Below, piece after piece: positions 1-5,593 of a stretch of DNA of 5,593 bases. This DNA comes from Acidobacteria bacterium UBA2994 (GTDB lineage Bacteria; Acidobacteriota; Vicinamibacteria; Vicinamibacterales; UBA8438), in assembly GCA_002346545.1 (NCBI GenBank), contig DEAA01000041.1, forward strand, positions 1-5,593, in the 5' to 3' direction. The position numbers and the translations under genes were made by a program. The notes beneath the pieces were generated by a model that had not been told where the DNA came from, did not search any database, and saw only the letters and a program-made list of their open reading frames with translations. Every line of letters starts with the position of its first letter. The first letter of the stretch is position 1.

Positions 1-1068
1 CCAGAAGCTCGGGCCGACGGGTTCTTCGAAGTCACTCCGCGCGATGAGGTATCCCTCGTCGTCCACCGTGATCGGCAGCTGGGGGAGCGGGCGGGCGGCC
101 GGACCGAAGATCACCTTGGCGCCGTCCGCGACGTCGAACTGAGACTGATGGCACGGGCAGAGCAGGTGATGCGTCTGCTGCTCGTACAAGGCGACCGGGC
201 AGCCCACGTGGGTGCAGACCTTCGAGTAGGCGATGATGCCGTCGTAGGACCAGTCGGCACGCTCAGGGGTCTCGATGAGGTCTTCCGGAGGCATGCGCAT
301 GAGGAGGACGATCGCCTTCGCCTTCTCCTCGAGGTAGCCCTCCTCGTGGCTGAGTTCGGCCAGCTCGGCCGGGATCACGTGCACGGCCGAGCCGAGCGTG
401 ACGTCTGCGGCGCGGATCGGCGTTCCCTCGGGGTCGTGAGCCAGACGCGACCCTTCCTTCCACATGGTGTGGCTGAGGAGGTAGACCGGGTCACCCGCGT
501 GAGGGTTCTCGGGAGAGCTCTCCGGGGCGAGACCTCGGAACAGGGTGATGCCAGGAACGACCGAAGCGGCCAGGGCGGCGATCAGCGAGTTGCGGATCAT
601 GGCGCGACGACCGAAACCGGACTCTTCGTTGGCGGCTTCGAAGACCGCCACCGCACCCTCGCGGGTGGCGTCCCGGCCGCGCGTGGCGTGCCGCGGCTCG
701 ATGAATTCCTTGTCGGGCATCACGGCCTTGGACCAGTGGATCGCGCCGATTCCGATCGCGAGCAGCGCGAGCGCGATGCCGAGACCCACGAACAGGTTGT
801 TGTTGCGGATGTCGACGATCGATCCGCTCTCGATCGGGAACAGCATGTAGGCCGCGACGGCCCAGATGCTGCCGGCCACCGAGAGGTAGAAGAGCGTGTA
901 GACCGTGCGGACGGCGCGCTTCATCGCGGCCGGGTCCTTGTCGGTCATCCGCTCGCGGTGCGGCGGAAGATCGGGTGTGCGCACCGGGTCGCTCACCGCG
1001 ACGGCGAGCCCGGGGGAGGGCTTCCACGAAGCCCTCTCGTGCTCGAGCGCGTCGTGCTCGTTTGCCAT
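1..1068 (-). CDS. qcrA: Rieske iron-sulfur subunit of the cytochrome bcc complex, QcrA (3' end cut by window)
   Basis: Rieske [2Fe-2S] subunit of the menaquinol:cytochrome c reductase; it takes electrons from menaquinol at the membrane and passes them to QcrC. My translation from the ATG at 1068 gives 356 residues with no stop before the edge. Cluster boxes are CTHVGC at 285-290 and CPCH at 304-307, so C285, H287, C304 and H307 should bind the cluster, with C290 and C306 as the usual disulfide. A FGPAARPLP segment follows at 321-329. Three hydrophobic segments lie near 57-76, 90-112 and 159-176, the three-helix form typical of Actinobacteria. A twin arginine (R154, R155) precedes the third helix. 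The last residues visible (EEPVGPSFW) resemble the family C-terminus, so only a few residues are probably missing. The start is supported by GAGGAG at 1073-1078. The protein is shorter than the roughly 400-residue mycobacterial and corynebacterial homologues. It follows qcrC after 37 bp, apparently in one operon. Confidence 0.96.
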   Translation of the reverse strand, partial: MANEHDALEHERASWKPSPGLAVAVSDPVRTPDLPPHRERMTDKDPAAMKRAVRTVYTLFYLSVAGSIWAVAAYMLFPIESGSIVDIRNNNLFVGLGIALALLAIGIGAIHWSKAVMPDKEFIEPRHATRGRDATREGAVAVFEAANEESGFGRRAMIRNSLIAALAASVVPGITLFRGLAPESSPENPHAGDPVYLLSHTMWKEGSRLAHDPEGTPIRAADVTLGSAVHVIPAELAELSHEEGYLEEKAKAIVLLMRMPPEDLIETPERADWSYDGIIAYSKVCTHVGCPVALYEQQTHHLLCPCHQSQFDVADGAKVIFGPAARPLPQLPITVDDEGYLIARSDFEEPVGPSFW

Positions 1069-1072
1069 GGTG

Positions 1073-1078
1073 CTCCTC
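1073..1078 (-). promoter_or_regulatory. ribosome binding site of qcrA
   Basis: Read on the minus strand, GAGGAG lies four bases before the ATG at 1066-1068 (GAGGAG-CACC-ATG). It is a strong Shine-Dalgarno match in the 37-bp gap after qcrC and fixes the qcrA start. No promoter-like box is evident in the gap, which fits read-through from qcrC. Confidence 0.75.
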
Positions 1079-1105
1079 GTAGGTGCTTGCAGTGTCAGGG
1101 GTGGG

Positions 1106-1906
1106 TCAGTTGGATTTCGCCGTGATCCAGACGGTGATGGCGATCAATGACCCGATGCCGAAGATCCAGATGAACAGGCCTTCGGAGACCGGTCCGAGCG
1201 ATCCGAGCTTGAAGCCGCCCGGGGACTCGTTCTCCTGGATGAACAGCAGCGACGAGATGATGTCGCGCTTGTCCTCGAGACTGAGGGTCATGTCGTTGAA
1301 CACCGGCATGTTCTGCGGGCCGGTGACCATCGCCGCGTACATGTGGAGGGCGCTGGTCTCGGTGAGCTCGGGCGCGTACTTGCCCTCGGTGAGCGCGCCT
1401 CCGGCAGCCGCCACGTTGTGGCACATCGCGCAGTTGATCCGGAAGAGCTCGGCGCCGCGCGCGATGTCGCCTTCTCCGTCGAGGATCTCGGGAGAGGGGA
1501 ACTCGGGGCCGGGCGACGTGCTCTGCACGTATGCCGCCATCGCCTGGATCTGCTCCTCGGTGAACTGCACCGGCTTCTGCGGCGCCTGCGGGCCCTGCAT
1601 CTGCAGCGGCATGCGCCCGGTCGCGACCTGGAATTCCACGGAGAGCTCGCCGACGCCGTAGAGCGACGGGCCGCTCTCGGTGCCCTGCAGGTCGAGTCCG
1701 TGACAGGTTGCGCAGTTCGCCTGGAACAGCTTCTTGCCGTCTTCGACCGTCAGGGCCGAGGCCGACGTCTCGTCGGTCGTGGAAGCCATAGCGGCGGAGG
1801 CGCCGGCATAGGCACCGCCGGTGAGCAGCAGTCCGACGCCGATGAGGGCGGCGGCCGCCCACGGACTGCGGCGGCCCTGGGAGCGGCGCGGTTTCGTGCG
1901 TGCCAT
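1106..1906 (-). CDS. qcrC: dihaem cytochrome c subunit of the cytochrome bcc complex, QcrC
   Basis: Membrane-anchored cytochrome cc of the menaquinol:cytochrome c reductase, 266 residues. In Actinobacteria it serves as both cytochrome c1 and cytochrome c, carrying electrons from the Rieske centre to the CuA site of the aa3 oxidase. Two haem-c attachment motifs are visible: CATCH at 65-69 and CAMCH at 159-163. Candidate axial methionines are M99 (GRMPLQ) and M200 (QNMPVF). An N-terminal basic stretch (KPRRSQGRR) precedes a hydrophobic segment at about 16-38 (uncleaved anchor or signal). A C-terminal helix at about 243-261 ends in TAKSN, as in the family. A proline/glutamine-rich stretch sits at 101-114 inside the first haem domain. 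The start is the ATG at 1904-1906. The nearest GGAG lies 12 bases upstream, a rather long spacing, so initiation may lean on translation from ctaE, which ends 19 bp before. Length is close to the usual 270-290 residues. No frame damage is seen. Confidence 0.97.
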   Translation of the reverse strand: MARTKPRRSQGRRSPWAAAALIGVGLLLTGGAYAGASAAMASTTDETSASALTVEDGKKLFQANCATCHGLDLQGTESGPSLYGVGELSVEFQVATGRMPLQMQGPQAPQKPVQFTEEQIQAMAAYVQSTSPGPEFPSPEILDGEGDIARGAELFRINCAMCHNVAAAGGALTEGKYAPELTETSALHMYAAMVTGPQNMPVFNDMTLSLEDKRDIISSLLFIQENESPGGFKLGSLGPVSEGLFIWIFGIGSLIAITVWITAKSN

Positions 1907-1925
1907 GTGGGGGATCAGCTCCGCT

Positions 1926-2567
1926 CTATTTCAGGAAGTAGATGACGGCGAACAGGGCGATCCAGACGACGTCGACGAAGTGCCAGTAGTACGAGACCAC
2001 GATCGCCGAGGTCATCTCCTTGCGGCCGAAGTTCTTGACCGCGTAGGCGCGACCGATCACGAGGAGGAAGGCGACGAGTCCGCCGGTGACGTGAAGCGCG
2101 TGGAATCCGGTCGTCAGATAGAAGGCCGAGGCGTATGCATTGGCCGTGATCGGCATGCCTTCATACACGAGCTGCGCATACTCCCACACCTGTCCCGAGA
2201 CGAAGATCGCGCCGAGAGCGAAGGTCAGCCAGAACCACGGCACCATGCCCCACCGGCGGCGGCCGCCGCCCGTGGAGGTGTACGGCTGGAAGCGCTCGGC
2301 GGCGAACACGCCCATCTGGCAGGTGACCGAGGAGAGCACGAGGATGACGGTGTTGGCGAACGCGTAGGGCACGTTCAGCAGCTGGGTCTCCTCAGCCCAC
2401 AGATCGGGGGAGGTGCTCCGCAGGGTGAAGTAGATCGCGAACAGTCCCGCGAAGAACATCACCTCGCTGCCGAGCCACACGATGGTTCCGACGGCGACCG
2501 GGTCCGGGCGCTTGACAGAACGCATCGCCTGGGCATAGGTCGCTGGCGTGGTCGTCACGTCCACCAT
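1926..2567 (-). CDS. ctaE: aa3-type cytochrome c oxidase subunit III, CtaE
   Basis: Subunit III of the haem-copper cytochrome c oxidase, a membrane protein that packs against subunit I and stabilises the enzyme during proton pumping. From the ATG at 2565-2567 it has 213 residues, the normal size for the five-helix bacterial form that lacks the first two helices of mitochondrial COX3. Helices lie near 23-47, 68-90, 110-130, 147-172 and 188-211. Family marks include SEVMFF at 34-39, where E35 matches the DCCD-reactive glutamate (bovine E90), plus QVWEY at 126-130, GFHALHV at 154-160 and [10 protein letters not shown] at 193-202. A GTG at 2658-2660 would add 31 residues that are basic and unlike the family, so I reject it; GTG codons at positions 2 and 4 remain possible starts. 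No strong ribosome binding site is visible. The loop between helices 2 and 3 is glycine/arginine-rich (GGGRRR at 100-105) and sits on a long DNA palindrome. It is first in the qcrC-qcrA operon and divergent from trpD. Confidence 0.96.
   Translation of the reverse strand: MVDVTTTPATYAQAMRSVKRPDPVAVGTIVWLGSEVMFFAGLFAIYFTLRSTSPDLWAEETQLLNVPYAFANTVILVLSSVTCQMGVFAAERFQPYTSTGGGRRRWGMVPWFWLTFALGAIFVSGQVWEYAQLVYEGMPITANAYASAFYLTTGFHALHVTGGLVAFLLVIGRAYAVKNFGRKEMTSAIVVSYYWHFVDVVWIALFAVIYFLK
2250..2275. repeat. 26-bp near-perfect GC palindrome inside ctaE
   Basis: The core at 2255-2270 is a perfect 16-bp palindrome made of GGC/GCC units centred on GGCC. After one mismatched pair (2254/2271) it extends by CCAC (2250-2253) and GTGG (2272-2275), so 12 of 13 pairs match. 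On the minus strand it encodes STGGGRRRW, a loop between helices 2 and 3 of CtaE. It may be only a by-product of GC-rich glycine and arginine codons, but a ctaE transcript could fold there with essentially no loop-free base beyond the minimum turn. Confidence 0.8.
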
Positions 2568-2623
2568 TATTGCCGATTCCGGAGCGGGTTTTCCCCATCT
2601 GGACACCCTTGTCGCGCGCGATG

Positions 2624-2647
2624 AGAAGTAAGGGCGCCCTAAGAAGT
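2624..2647. promoter_or_regulatory. candidate operator: palindrome flanked by direct repeats in the ctaE-trpD intergenic region
   Basis: The perfect palindrome AGGGCGCCCT at 2631-2640 is flanked by two identical AGAAGT copies, at 2624-2629 and 2642-2647, offset by 18 bp. It lies 57 to 80 bp upstream of the ctaE start. Just further upstream on the minus strand is the only TAnnnT box I found there (TACCGT, 2654 to 2649), without a convincing -35. If that box is used, transcription would begin near 2642, putting the palindrome at the start of the ctaE leader. A regulatory role is inferred from position and symmetry only; no regulator can be named. Confidence 0.35.
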
Positions 2648-2732
2648 GACGGTAAATCACCGATCAGGACGCTGTGGGCGGGCTGACAGCGGGCCGGGCG
2701 CGGGCCGTGAATCCGCACAAGTCGGCCGACGG

Positions 2733-2738
2733 TAGGCT
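2733..2738 (+). promoter_or_regulatory. -10 box of trpD, leaderless or near-leaderless
   Basis: TAGGCT fits the actinobacterial TAnnnT -10 pattern and ends 7 bases before the ATG of trpD. Transcription is expected to start about 6-8 bases after such a box, hence at or next to the A of the start codon. No Shine-Dalgarno sequence stands before the ATG, which agrees with a leaderless message. I see no clear -35 hexamer. The placement also argues against the longer in-frame GTG starts upstream (2674, 2707). Confidence 0.65.
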
Positions 2739-2745
2739 CGGTGGC

Positions 2746-3807
2746 ATGTCGGAGTCGTCTTCGTGGCCCGGAATCCTCACCTCACTCCTGCATGGGCGCG
2801 ACCTCAGCGTGTCGGAATCGACGTGGGCGATGCGACGCATCATGGCGGGGGAGGCGACGCCGGGTCAGATCGGCGCTTTCCTCATCGCGCTCCGCGCGAA
2901 GGGGGAGACGATCGACGAGGTCGTCGGATTCCGTGACGCCATCCTCGAGGCTGCGGTGCCGCTGCCGGTGAGTGCCGAGGTGCTCGACATCGTCGGCACC
3001 GGCGGCGACCGCTTCGGAACCGTGAACGTGTCGACGATGGCATCCGTCGTGGCCGCCGCCACCGGCATCCCCGTCGTCAAGCACGGCAACCGCGCCGCGA
3101 GTTCGGCCTCCGGATCCTCGGATGTGCTGGGGGCGCTCGGCGTGGAGCTGACCCTGGATCCTGCCGCGGTCACCGAGACGCTGGAGCGGGCCGGCATCAC
3201 GTTCGTCTTCGCGTCTGCCTTCCACCCCGGATTCCGTCACGCCGGTGCCGTGCGCAAGGAACTCGGCGTGCCGACGGTGTTCAATTTCCTCGGGCCGCTG
3301 TCCAACCCCGCGAGGGCCGAAGCCAACGCAGTGGGCGTCGCCAGCTTGGAGCGTGTGCCGCTGATCACCGGCGTCTTCCGAAATCGCGGCGCCACGGCCC
3401 TCGTCTTCCGTGGCGACGACGGACTCGACGAACTGACCACCACCGGCCATTCCCGCCTGTGGGAAGTGAGCCGCGGAGACGTCCACGAGCACGACGTCGA
3501 TCCGCGGGACCTCGGCGTTCCGCTGGCCGAGATGGCGGATCTCATCGGCGGCGACCCGACGCACAACGCCGAGGTGGTGCGCCGGGTGCTGGCGGGCGAG
3601 GCGGGACCGGTCCGCGACATCGTTCTGCTCAATGCCGCCGCGGGAATCGTCGCCTATCGCCTTTACCGCGATGCCGCGCAGGTGCAGCGGCCGATCCTCG
3701 ACCGCCTCGGCGAGGCGATCGACACCGCACGAGAGGCGATCGACAGCGGGGCAGCCTCGCGGACGCTCGACGCGTGGGTCGCCGCCACGCGGGATCTCGC
3801 GGGCTGA
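2746..3807 (+). CDS. trpD: anthranilate phosphoribosyltransferase, TrpD
   Basis: Cytosolic enzyme of tryptophan synthesis that transfers phosphoribosyl from PRPP to anthranilate, giving N-(5-phosphoribosyl)anthranilate. It has 353 residues from the ATG at 2746, close to the family norm of 340-370. Visible signatures are GTGGD at 84-88 (PRPP pyrophosphate loop), NVST at 94-97, the KHGNRAASSASGSSD block at 112-126 (K112, H113, N115, S124 region), the FNFLGPLSNP block at 179-188, and GDDGLDE at 223-229, where D228 and E229 match the acidic metal-binding pair. The N-terminal helical domain, including the GEATPGQIGAFLIALR segment at 35-50, is intact. The start is chosen from the TAGGCT box directly upstream. 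The gene stands apart from other trp genes, as in Mycobacterium tuberculosis, where trpD is also next to ctaE. No tryptophan leader peptide or attenuator is visible, and a leaderless transcript would leave no room for one. It is probably cotranscribed with the PHP gene 8 bp downstream. Confidence 0.97.
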   Translation: MSESSSWPGILTSLLHGRDLSVSESTWAMRRIMAGEATPGQIGAFLIALRAKGETIDEVVGFRDAILEAAVPLPVSAEVLDIVGTGGDRFGTVNVSTMASVVAAATGIPVVKHGNRAASSASGSSDVLGALGVELTLDPAAVTETLERAGITFVFASAFHPGFRHAGAVRKELGVPTVFNFLGPLSNPARAEANAVGVASLERVPLITGVFRNRGATALVFRGDDGLDELTTTGHSRLWEVSRGDVHEHDVDPRDLGVPLAEMADLIGGDPTHNAEVVRRVLAGEAGPVRDIVLLNAAAGIVAYRLYRDAAQVQRPILDRLGEAIDTAREAIDSGAASRTLDAWVAATRDLAG

Positions 3808-3810
3808 GGG
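3806..3810 (+). promoter_or_regulatory. ribosome binding site of the HhH-PHP gene, overlapping the trpD stop
   Basis: GAGGG begins inside the TGA stop of trpD and is followed by a five-base spacer and the ATG at 3816-3818. The arrangement points to coupled translation of the two genes and supports the 3816 start over the long open frame that continues upstream inside trpD. Confidence 0.65.
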
Positions 3811-3815
3811 TCGGG

Positions 3816-4805
3816 ATGAACCCGCACGACGCGTTGACGGAGATCGCGACGCTGCTCGAGCGGGAGCGTTCGTCGCGCTACCGATCCAAGGCGTTTCGCA
3901 CGGCGGCGGATGCGATCGCGGGGCTGAGTGATGCGGAGCTTGCGGATACGGCGGCGCTCCGTCGCCGCAAGGGGATCGGCGAATCCTCCCTCACCGTCAT
4001 CGCTCAGGCGCTGGCGGGAGAGATGCCCGAGCGGCTCGCGGCGCTCCGCGCGAGTGCCGGGGTCGAGCAGTCGTCTGAGATGCGACGGCTGCTGCGGGGA
4101 GACCTGCACAGTCACAGCGACTGGTCGGACGGACTCACCCCGATCGACCTCATGGTCGACGCCGCACGCTCTCTGGGCCACGAGTACCTCGCCCTGACCG
4201 ATCATTCGCCGCGGCTTCGCGTGGCGAACGGGCTGACGGCGGATCGCCTGCGGGAACAGATGGTGCTCGTACGGGGCTTCCATGGCGACGGATTCACCCT
4301 GCTGACGGGGATCGAGGTGGACATCCTCGAAGACGGGGCGCTGGATCAGGATCCCGAGCTCCTGGATGAGCTCGACGTGGTCGTCGCGTCGGCGCACTCG
4401 AAACTGCGCATGGATCGCGGGCCGATGACGCGCCGTCTGGTGGCGGCGGTGTCGGATGCTCGGGTGGATGTGCTCGGGCACGTGACGGGAAGGCTCGTCG
4501 AAGGGAGCCGAGGGACCCGTCCGCCGTCGCAGTTCGACCCCCGTGCAGTGTTCGAGGCCTGCGCGGAGCACGGAACGGCCGTCGAGATCAACAGTCGCCC
4601 GGAGCGTCAGGATCCTCCCGACGAACTCATCACGCTCGCGCTGGAGGTCGGCTGCCTCTTCGCCATCGATTCGGATGCGCACGCCCCCGGACAGCTCTCC
4701 CTCTTGGACCACGGCGCGGCACGCGCTGAGCGGCTGGGGGTGCCGCCCGAGCGCATCATCACCACCTGGTCCCTCGATCGCCTGCGTGACTGGACGGCGG
4801 CGTGA
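3816..4805 (+). CDS. PHP-domain metallophosphoesterase with N-terminal helix-hairpin-helix (PolX-like ends, no polymerase core)
   Basis: Protein of 329 residues. Residues 1-70 are helical and basic and resemble the N-terminal 8-kDa HhH domain of family X polymerases: LLERERSSRYRSKAFRTAADAI at about 13-34 (R/K-rich) and a hairpin around KGIGESSLTVI at 52-62. From about 94 on comes a full PHP domain: DLHSH at 96-100, D105, TDH at 128-130, E167 in GIEVDIL, H194 in ASAHS, H222 in LGHVTGR, E257 in VEINS, and D285/D287 with H289 in IDSDAHA. All usual metal-binding positions are present, so a two- or three-metal phosphoesterase should be active. The wording of these motifs is closest to the C-terminal PHP domain of bacterial PolX, known for 3'-5' exonuclease and 3'-end cleaning activity, but the nucleotidyltransferase core is absent. 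DNA end processing is therefore my inference; a histidinol-phosphatase-type role is the main alternative. It is coupled to trpD by 8-bp spacing. Confidence 0.88.
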   Translation: MNPHDALTEIATLLERERSSRYRSKAFRTAADAIAGLSDAELADTAALRRRKGIGESSLTVIAQALAGEMPERLAALRASAGVEQSSEMRRLLRGDLHSHSDWSDGLTPIDLMVDAARSLGHEYLALTDHSPRLRVANGLTADRLREQMVLVRGFHGDGFTLLTGIEVDILEDGALDQDPELLDELDVVVASAHSKLRMDRGPMTRRLVAAVSDARVDVLGHVTGRLVEGSRGTRPPSQFDPRAVFEACAEHGTAVEINSRPERQDPPDELITLALEVGCLFAIDSDAHAPGQLSLLDHGAARAERLGVPPERIITTWSLDRLRDWTAA

Positions 4806-4843
4806 ACGGCGCGCGCATGGTCGGAGGCCTTCGGGCGCATCCG

Positions 4844-4849
4844 TAGACT
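4844..4849 (+). promoter_or_regulatory. -10 box of the MFS transporter gene, leaderless or near-leaderless
   Basis: TAGACT ends six bases before the GTG at 4856, so transcription should begin at or beside the start codon. The TAG of the box is also an in-frame stop, which rules out any start further upstream. No ribosome binding site of normal spacing is needed or clearly present, and no good -35 is seen. It gives the transporter its own promoter, separate from trpD and the PHP gene. Confidence 0.65.
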
Positions 4850-4855
4850 CGACAG

Positions 4856-5593
4856 GTGAGAAGCCGTTCGGAACCCGTCGTTCGCGGCGCGTTCCCCTGG
4901 CTGGTCGTCGCGGGTATCCTCGTGGCCGCTCTCAGCTTTCGCGGACACATCGTCGCGCCGACGCCCGTGCTTCGCGACATCGAGGTGGACCTCGGCATCC
5001 CCTCCGCGCAGGCAGGGCTCCTGACGACGGCGCCGGTGCTGATGTTCGCGCTCCTCACCCCGCTCGCGGCCATCGTCATCCGTCGCGCGGGGGCGGAGCT
5101 CGCCCTTCTGCTCTCGCTCGTGGGAGTGCTGGTGGGGACGGTCATCCGCACGCTTCCGGGTTTCGGGTGGCTCTTGGCGGGAATGGTGGTCATCGGGGCG
5201 TCGGTGACGATCGGTAACGTCGTGACCCCTGTCGTCATCCGACGCGACGTTCCGGGCGAGAGGGTCGGTGTGGTCACGGCGGCCTACACGGCGACGCTGA
5301 ACGTCGGATCCCTCCTGACGACGCTGTTGACCGCGCCCGTCGCCGAAGCGATCGGATGGCCGCTGGCGCTGTTCGGCTGGTCGGTTCTCACGGTCGCGGG
5401 CATCGCCGTCTGGAGCGTGCATCTCGCCCGGGAACGCCGCGCCGGCGGCGCCTTGGTTGCGCACCTTGCTCGGACTCGCCCGGACGGTTCCTCGTCGCGC
5501 GGATGGGATCCCGCCGGCCTGACCGGACCCACGCCGGTCGTCACCTCGCGGCGCGGACGCTCCTACCTCGCGCGTCCGGTGGTGTGGCTTCTC
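4856..5593 (+). CDS. MFS transporter of the CynX/NimT type (3' part beyond window)
   Basis: N-terminal 246 residues of an inner-membrane major facilitator transporter; the frame is open to the edge, and families of this kind run to about 400 residues with 12 helices. Six hydrophobic segments are visible near 12-33, 52-73, 80-100, 103-124, 135-160 and 165-188, followed by a polar, arginine-rich loop at about 190-240 and the first residues of the seventh helix. The opening ALSFRGHIVAPTPVL, then DLGIPSAQAGLLTTAPVLMFAL, follows the pattern of CynX (cyanate) and NimT (2-nitroimidazole) transporters, in which the first helix ends in a conserved arginine motif and the second begins with AGLLT. An IRR stretch in the loop after helix 2 (75-77) fits the MFS motif A position. 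Substrate cannot be read from the sequence; export of a small organic molecule is as likely as import. The GTG start is the first possible one after the in-frame TAG at 4844. Confidence 0.88.
   Translation, partial: MRSRSEPVVRGAFPWLVVAGILVAALSFRGHIVAPTPVLRDIEVDLGIPSAQAGLLTTAPVLMFALLTPLAAIVIRRAGAELALLLSLVGVLVGTVIRTLPGFGWLLAGMVVIGASVTIGNVVTPVVIRRDVPGERVGVVTAAYTATLNVGSLLTTLLTAPVAEAIGWPLALFGWSVLTVAGIAVWSVHLARERRAGGALVAHLARTRPDGSSSRGWDPAGLTGPTPVVTSRRGRSYLARPVVWLL

Noticed and set aside
148..1125. Open frame of 325 codons on the plus strand over qcrA
   Set aside because: It lies antisense to the clear Rieske gene, and its translation is rich in R, G, D, H and V with no motif, as expected from a GC-rich complement strand.
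1821..2624. Open frame of 267 codons on the plus strand over ctaE
   Set aside because: Antisense to the conserved oxidase subunit; no domain or start signal.
2568..2660. 31-residue N-terminal extension of CtaE from a GTG at 2660
   Set aside because: The added residues are not like the family, no ribosome binding site precedes the GTG, and it would run across the palindromic intergenic element.
2674..2745. 24-residue N-terminal extension of TrpD from a GTG at 2674
   Set aside because: The extension would include the TAGGCT promoter box and has no counterpart in the family N-terminus.
3663..4712. Open frame of 349 codons on the minus strand over the trpD end and the PHP gene
   Set aside because: Antisense to two genes with intact catalytic motifs; composition is arginine-rich and low in hydrophobic cores, typical of a shadow frame.
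4806..4855. Terminator between the PHP gene and the transporter
   Set aside because: The 50 bp contain only short self-complementary GC bits such as AGGCCT and no stem with a following T run; I cannot support a terminator.
4607..5464. Open frame of 285 codons on the minus strand over the PHP end and the transporter
   Set aside because: Mostly R, D, H, E and Q without a recognisable fold, opposite a transporter with six clean membrane helices.
1..5593. Defence system, mobile element, CRISPR array or RNA gene
   Set aside because: All coding space is taken by respiratory, tryptophan, phosphoesterase and transporter genes; the largest gap is 178 bp and shows no repeat array, tRNA fold or terminal inverted repeats.

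Overview
The window reads as a chromosomal housekeeping segment from a high-GC actinobacterium, most likely a member of the Microbacteriaceae such as Microbacterium. The grounds are the strong G/C bias at third codon positions, a QcrC with two haem-c motifs, a Rieske protein with three membrane segments, and two short-leader or leaderless promoters with TAnnnT boxes. The genus is inferred from general gene style and was not tested by a search.

Left half, minus strand (1 to 2567): three respiratory genes read leftward in the order ctaE, qcrC, qcrA. They are tightly packed, with gaps of 19 and 37 bp, and look like one operon. qcrA is cut by the left edge only a few residues before its expected end, and qcrB would be expected just beyond. 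Together they encode subunit III of the aa3 oxidase and the dihaem cytochrome c and Rieske subunits of the menaquinol:cytochrome c reductase. In Actinobacteria these form a bcc-aa3 supercomplex in which QcrC hands electrons straight to the oxidase.

Middle (2568 to 2745): a 178-bp divergent intergenic region. It holds a -10-like box abutting trpD and, nearer ctaE, a 10-bp palindrome flanked by two direct AGAAGT copies.

Right half, plus strand (2746 to 5593): trpD (anthranilate phosphoribosyltransferase, tryptophan synthesis) is followed after 8 bp by a 329-residue protein that joins a helix-hairpin-helix-like N-terminus to a complete PHP metallophosphoesterase domain. That protein resembles the two ends of a bacterial family X DNA polymerase without the polymerase core. 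A CynX/NimT-like major facilitator transporter then starts from its own leaderless-type promoter and runs off the right edge after about half its length.

I see no mobile element, CRISPR array, RNA gene or obvious horizontally acquired system. The ctaE/trpD adjacency is also found in Mycobacterium tuberculosis, which supports an old, conserved neighbourhood. The most interesting items are the HhH-PHP protein, the intergenic palindrome, and a long GC palindrome inside ctaE.
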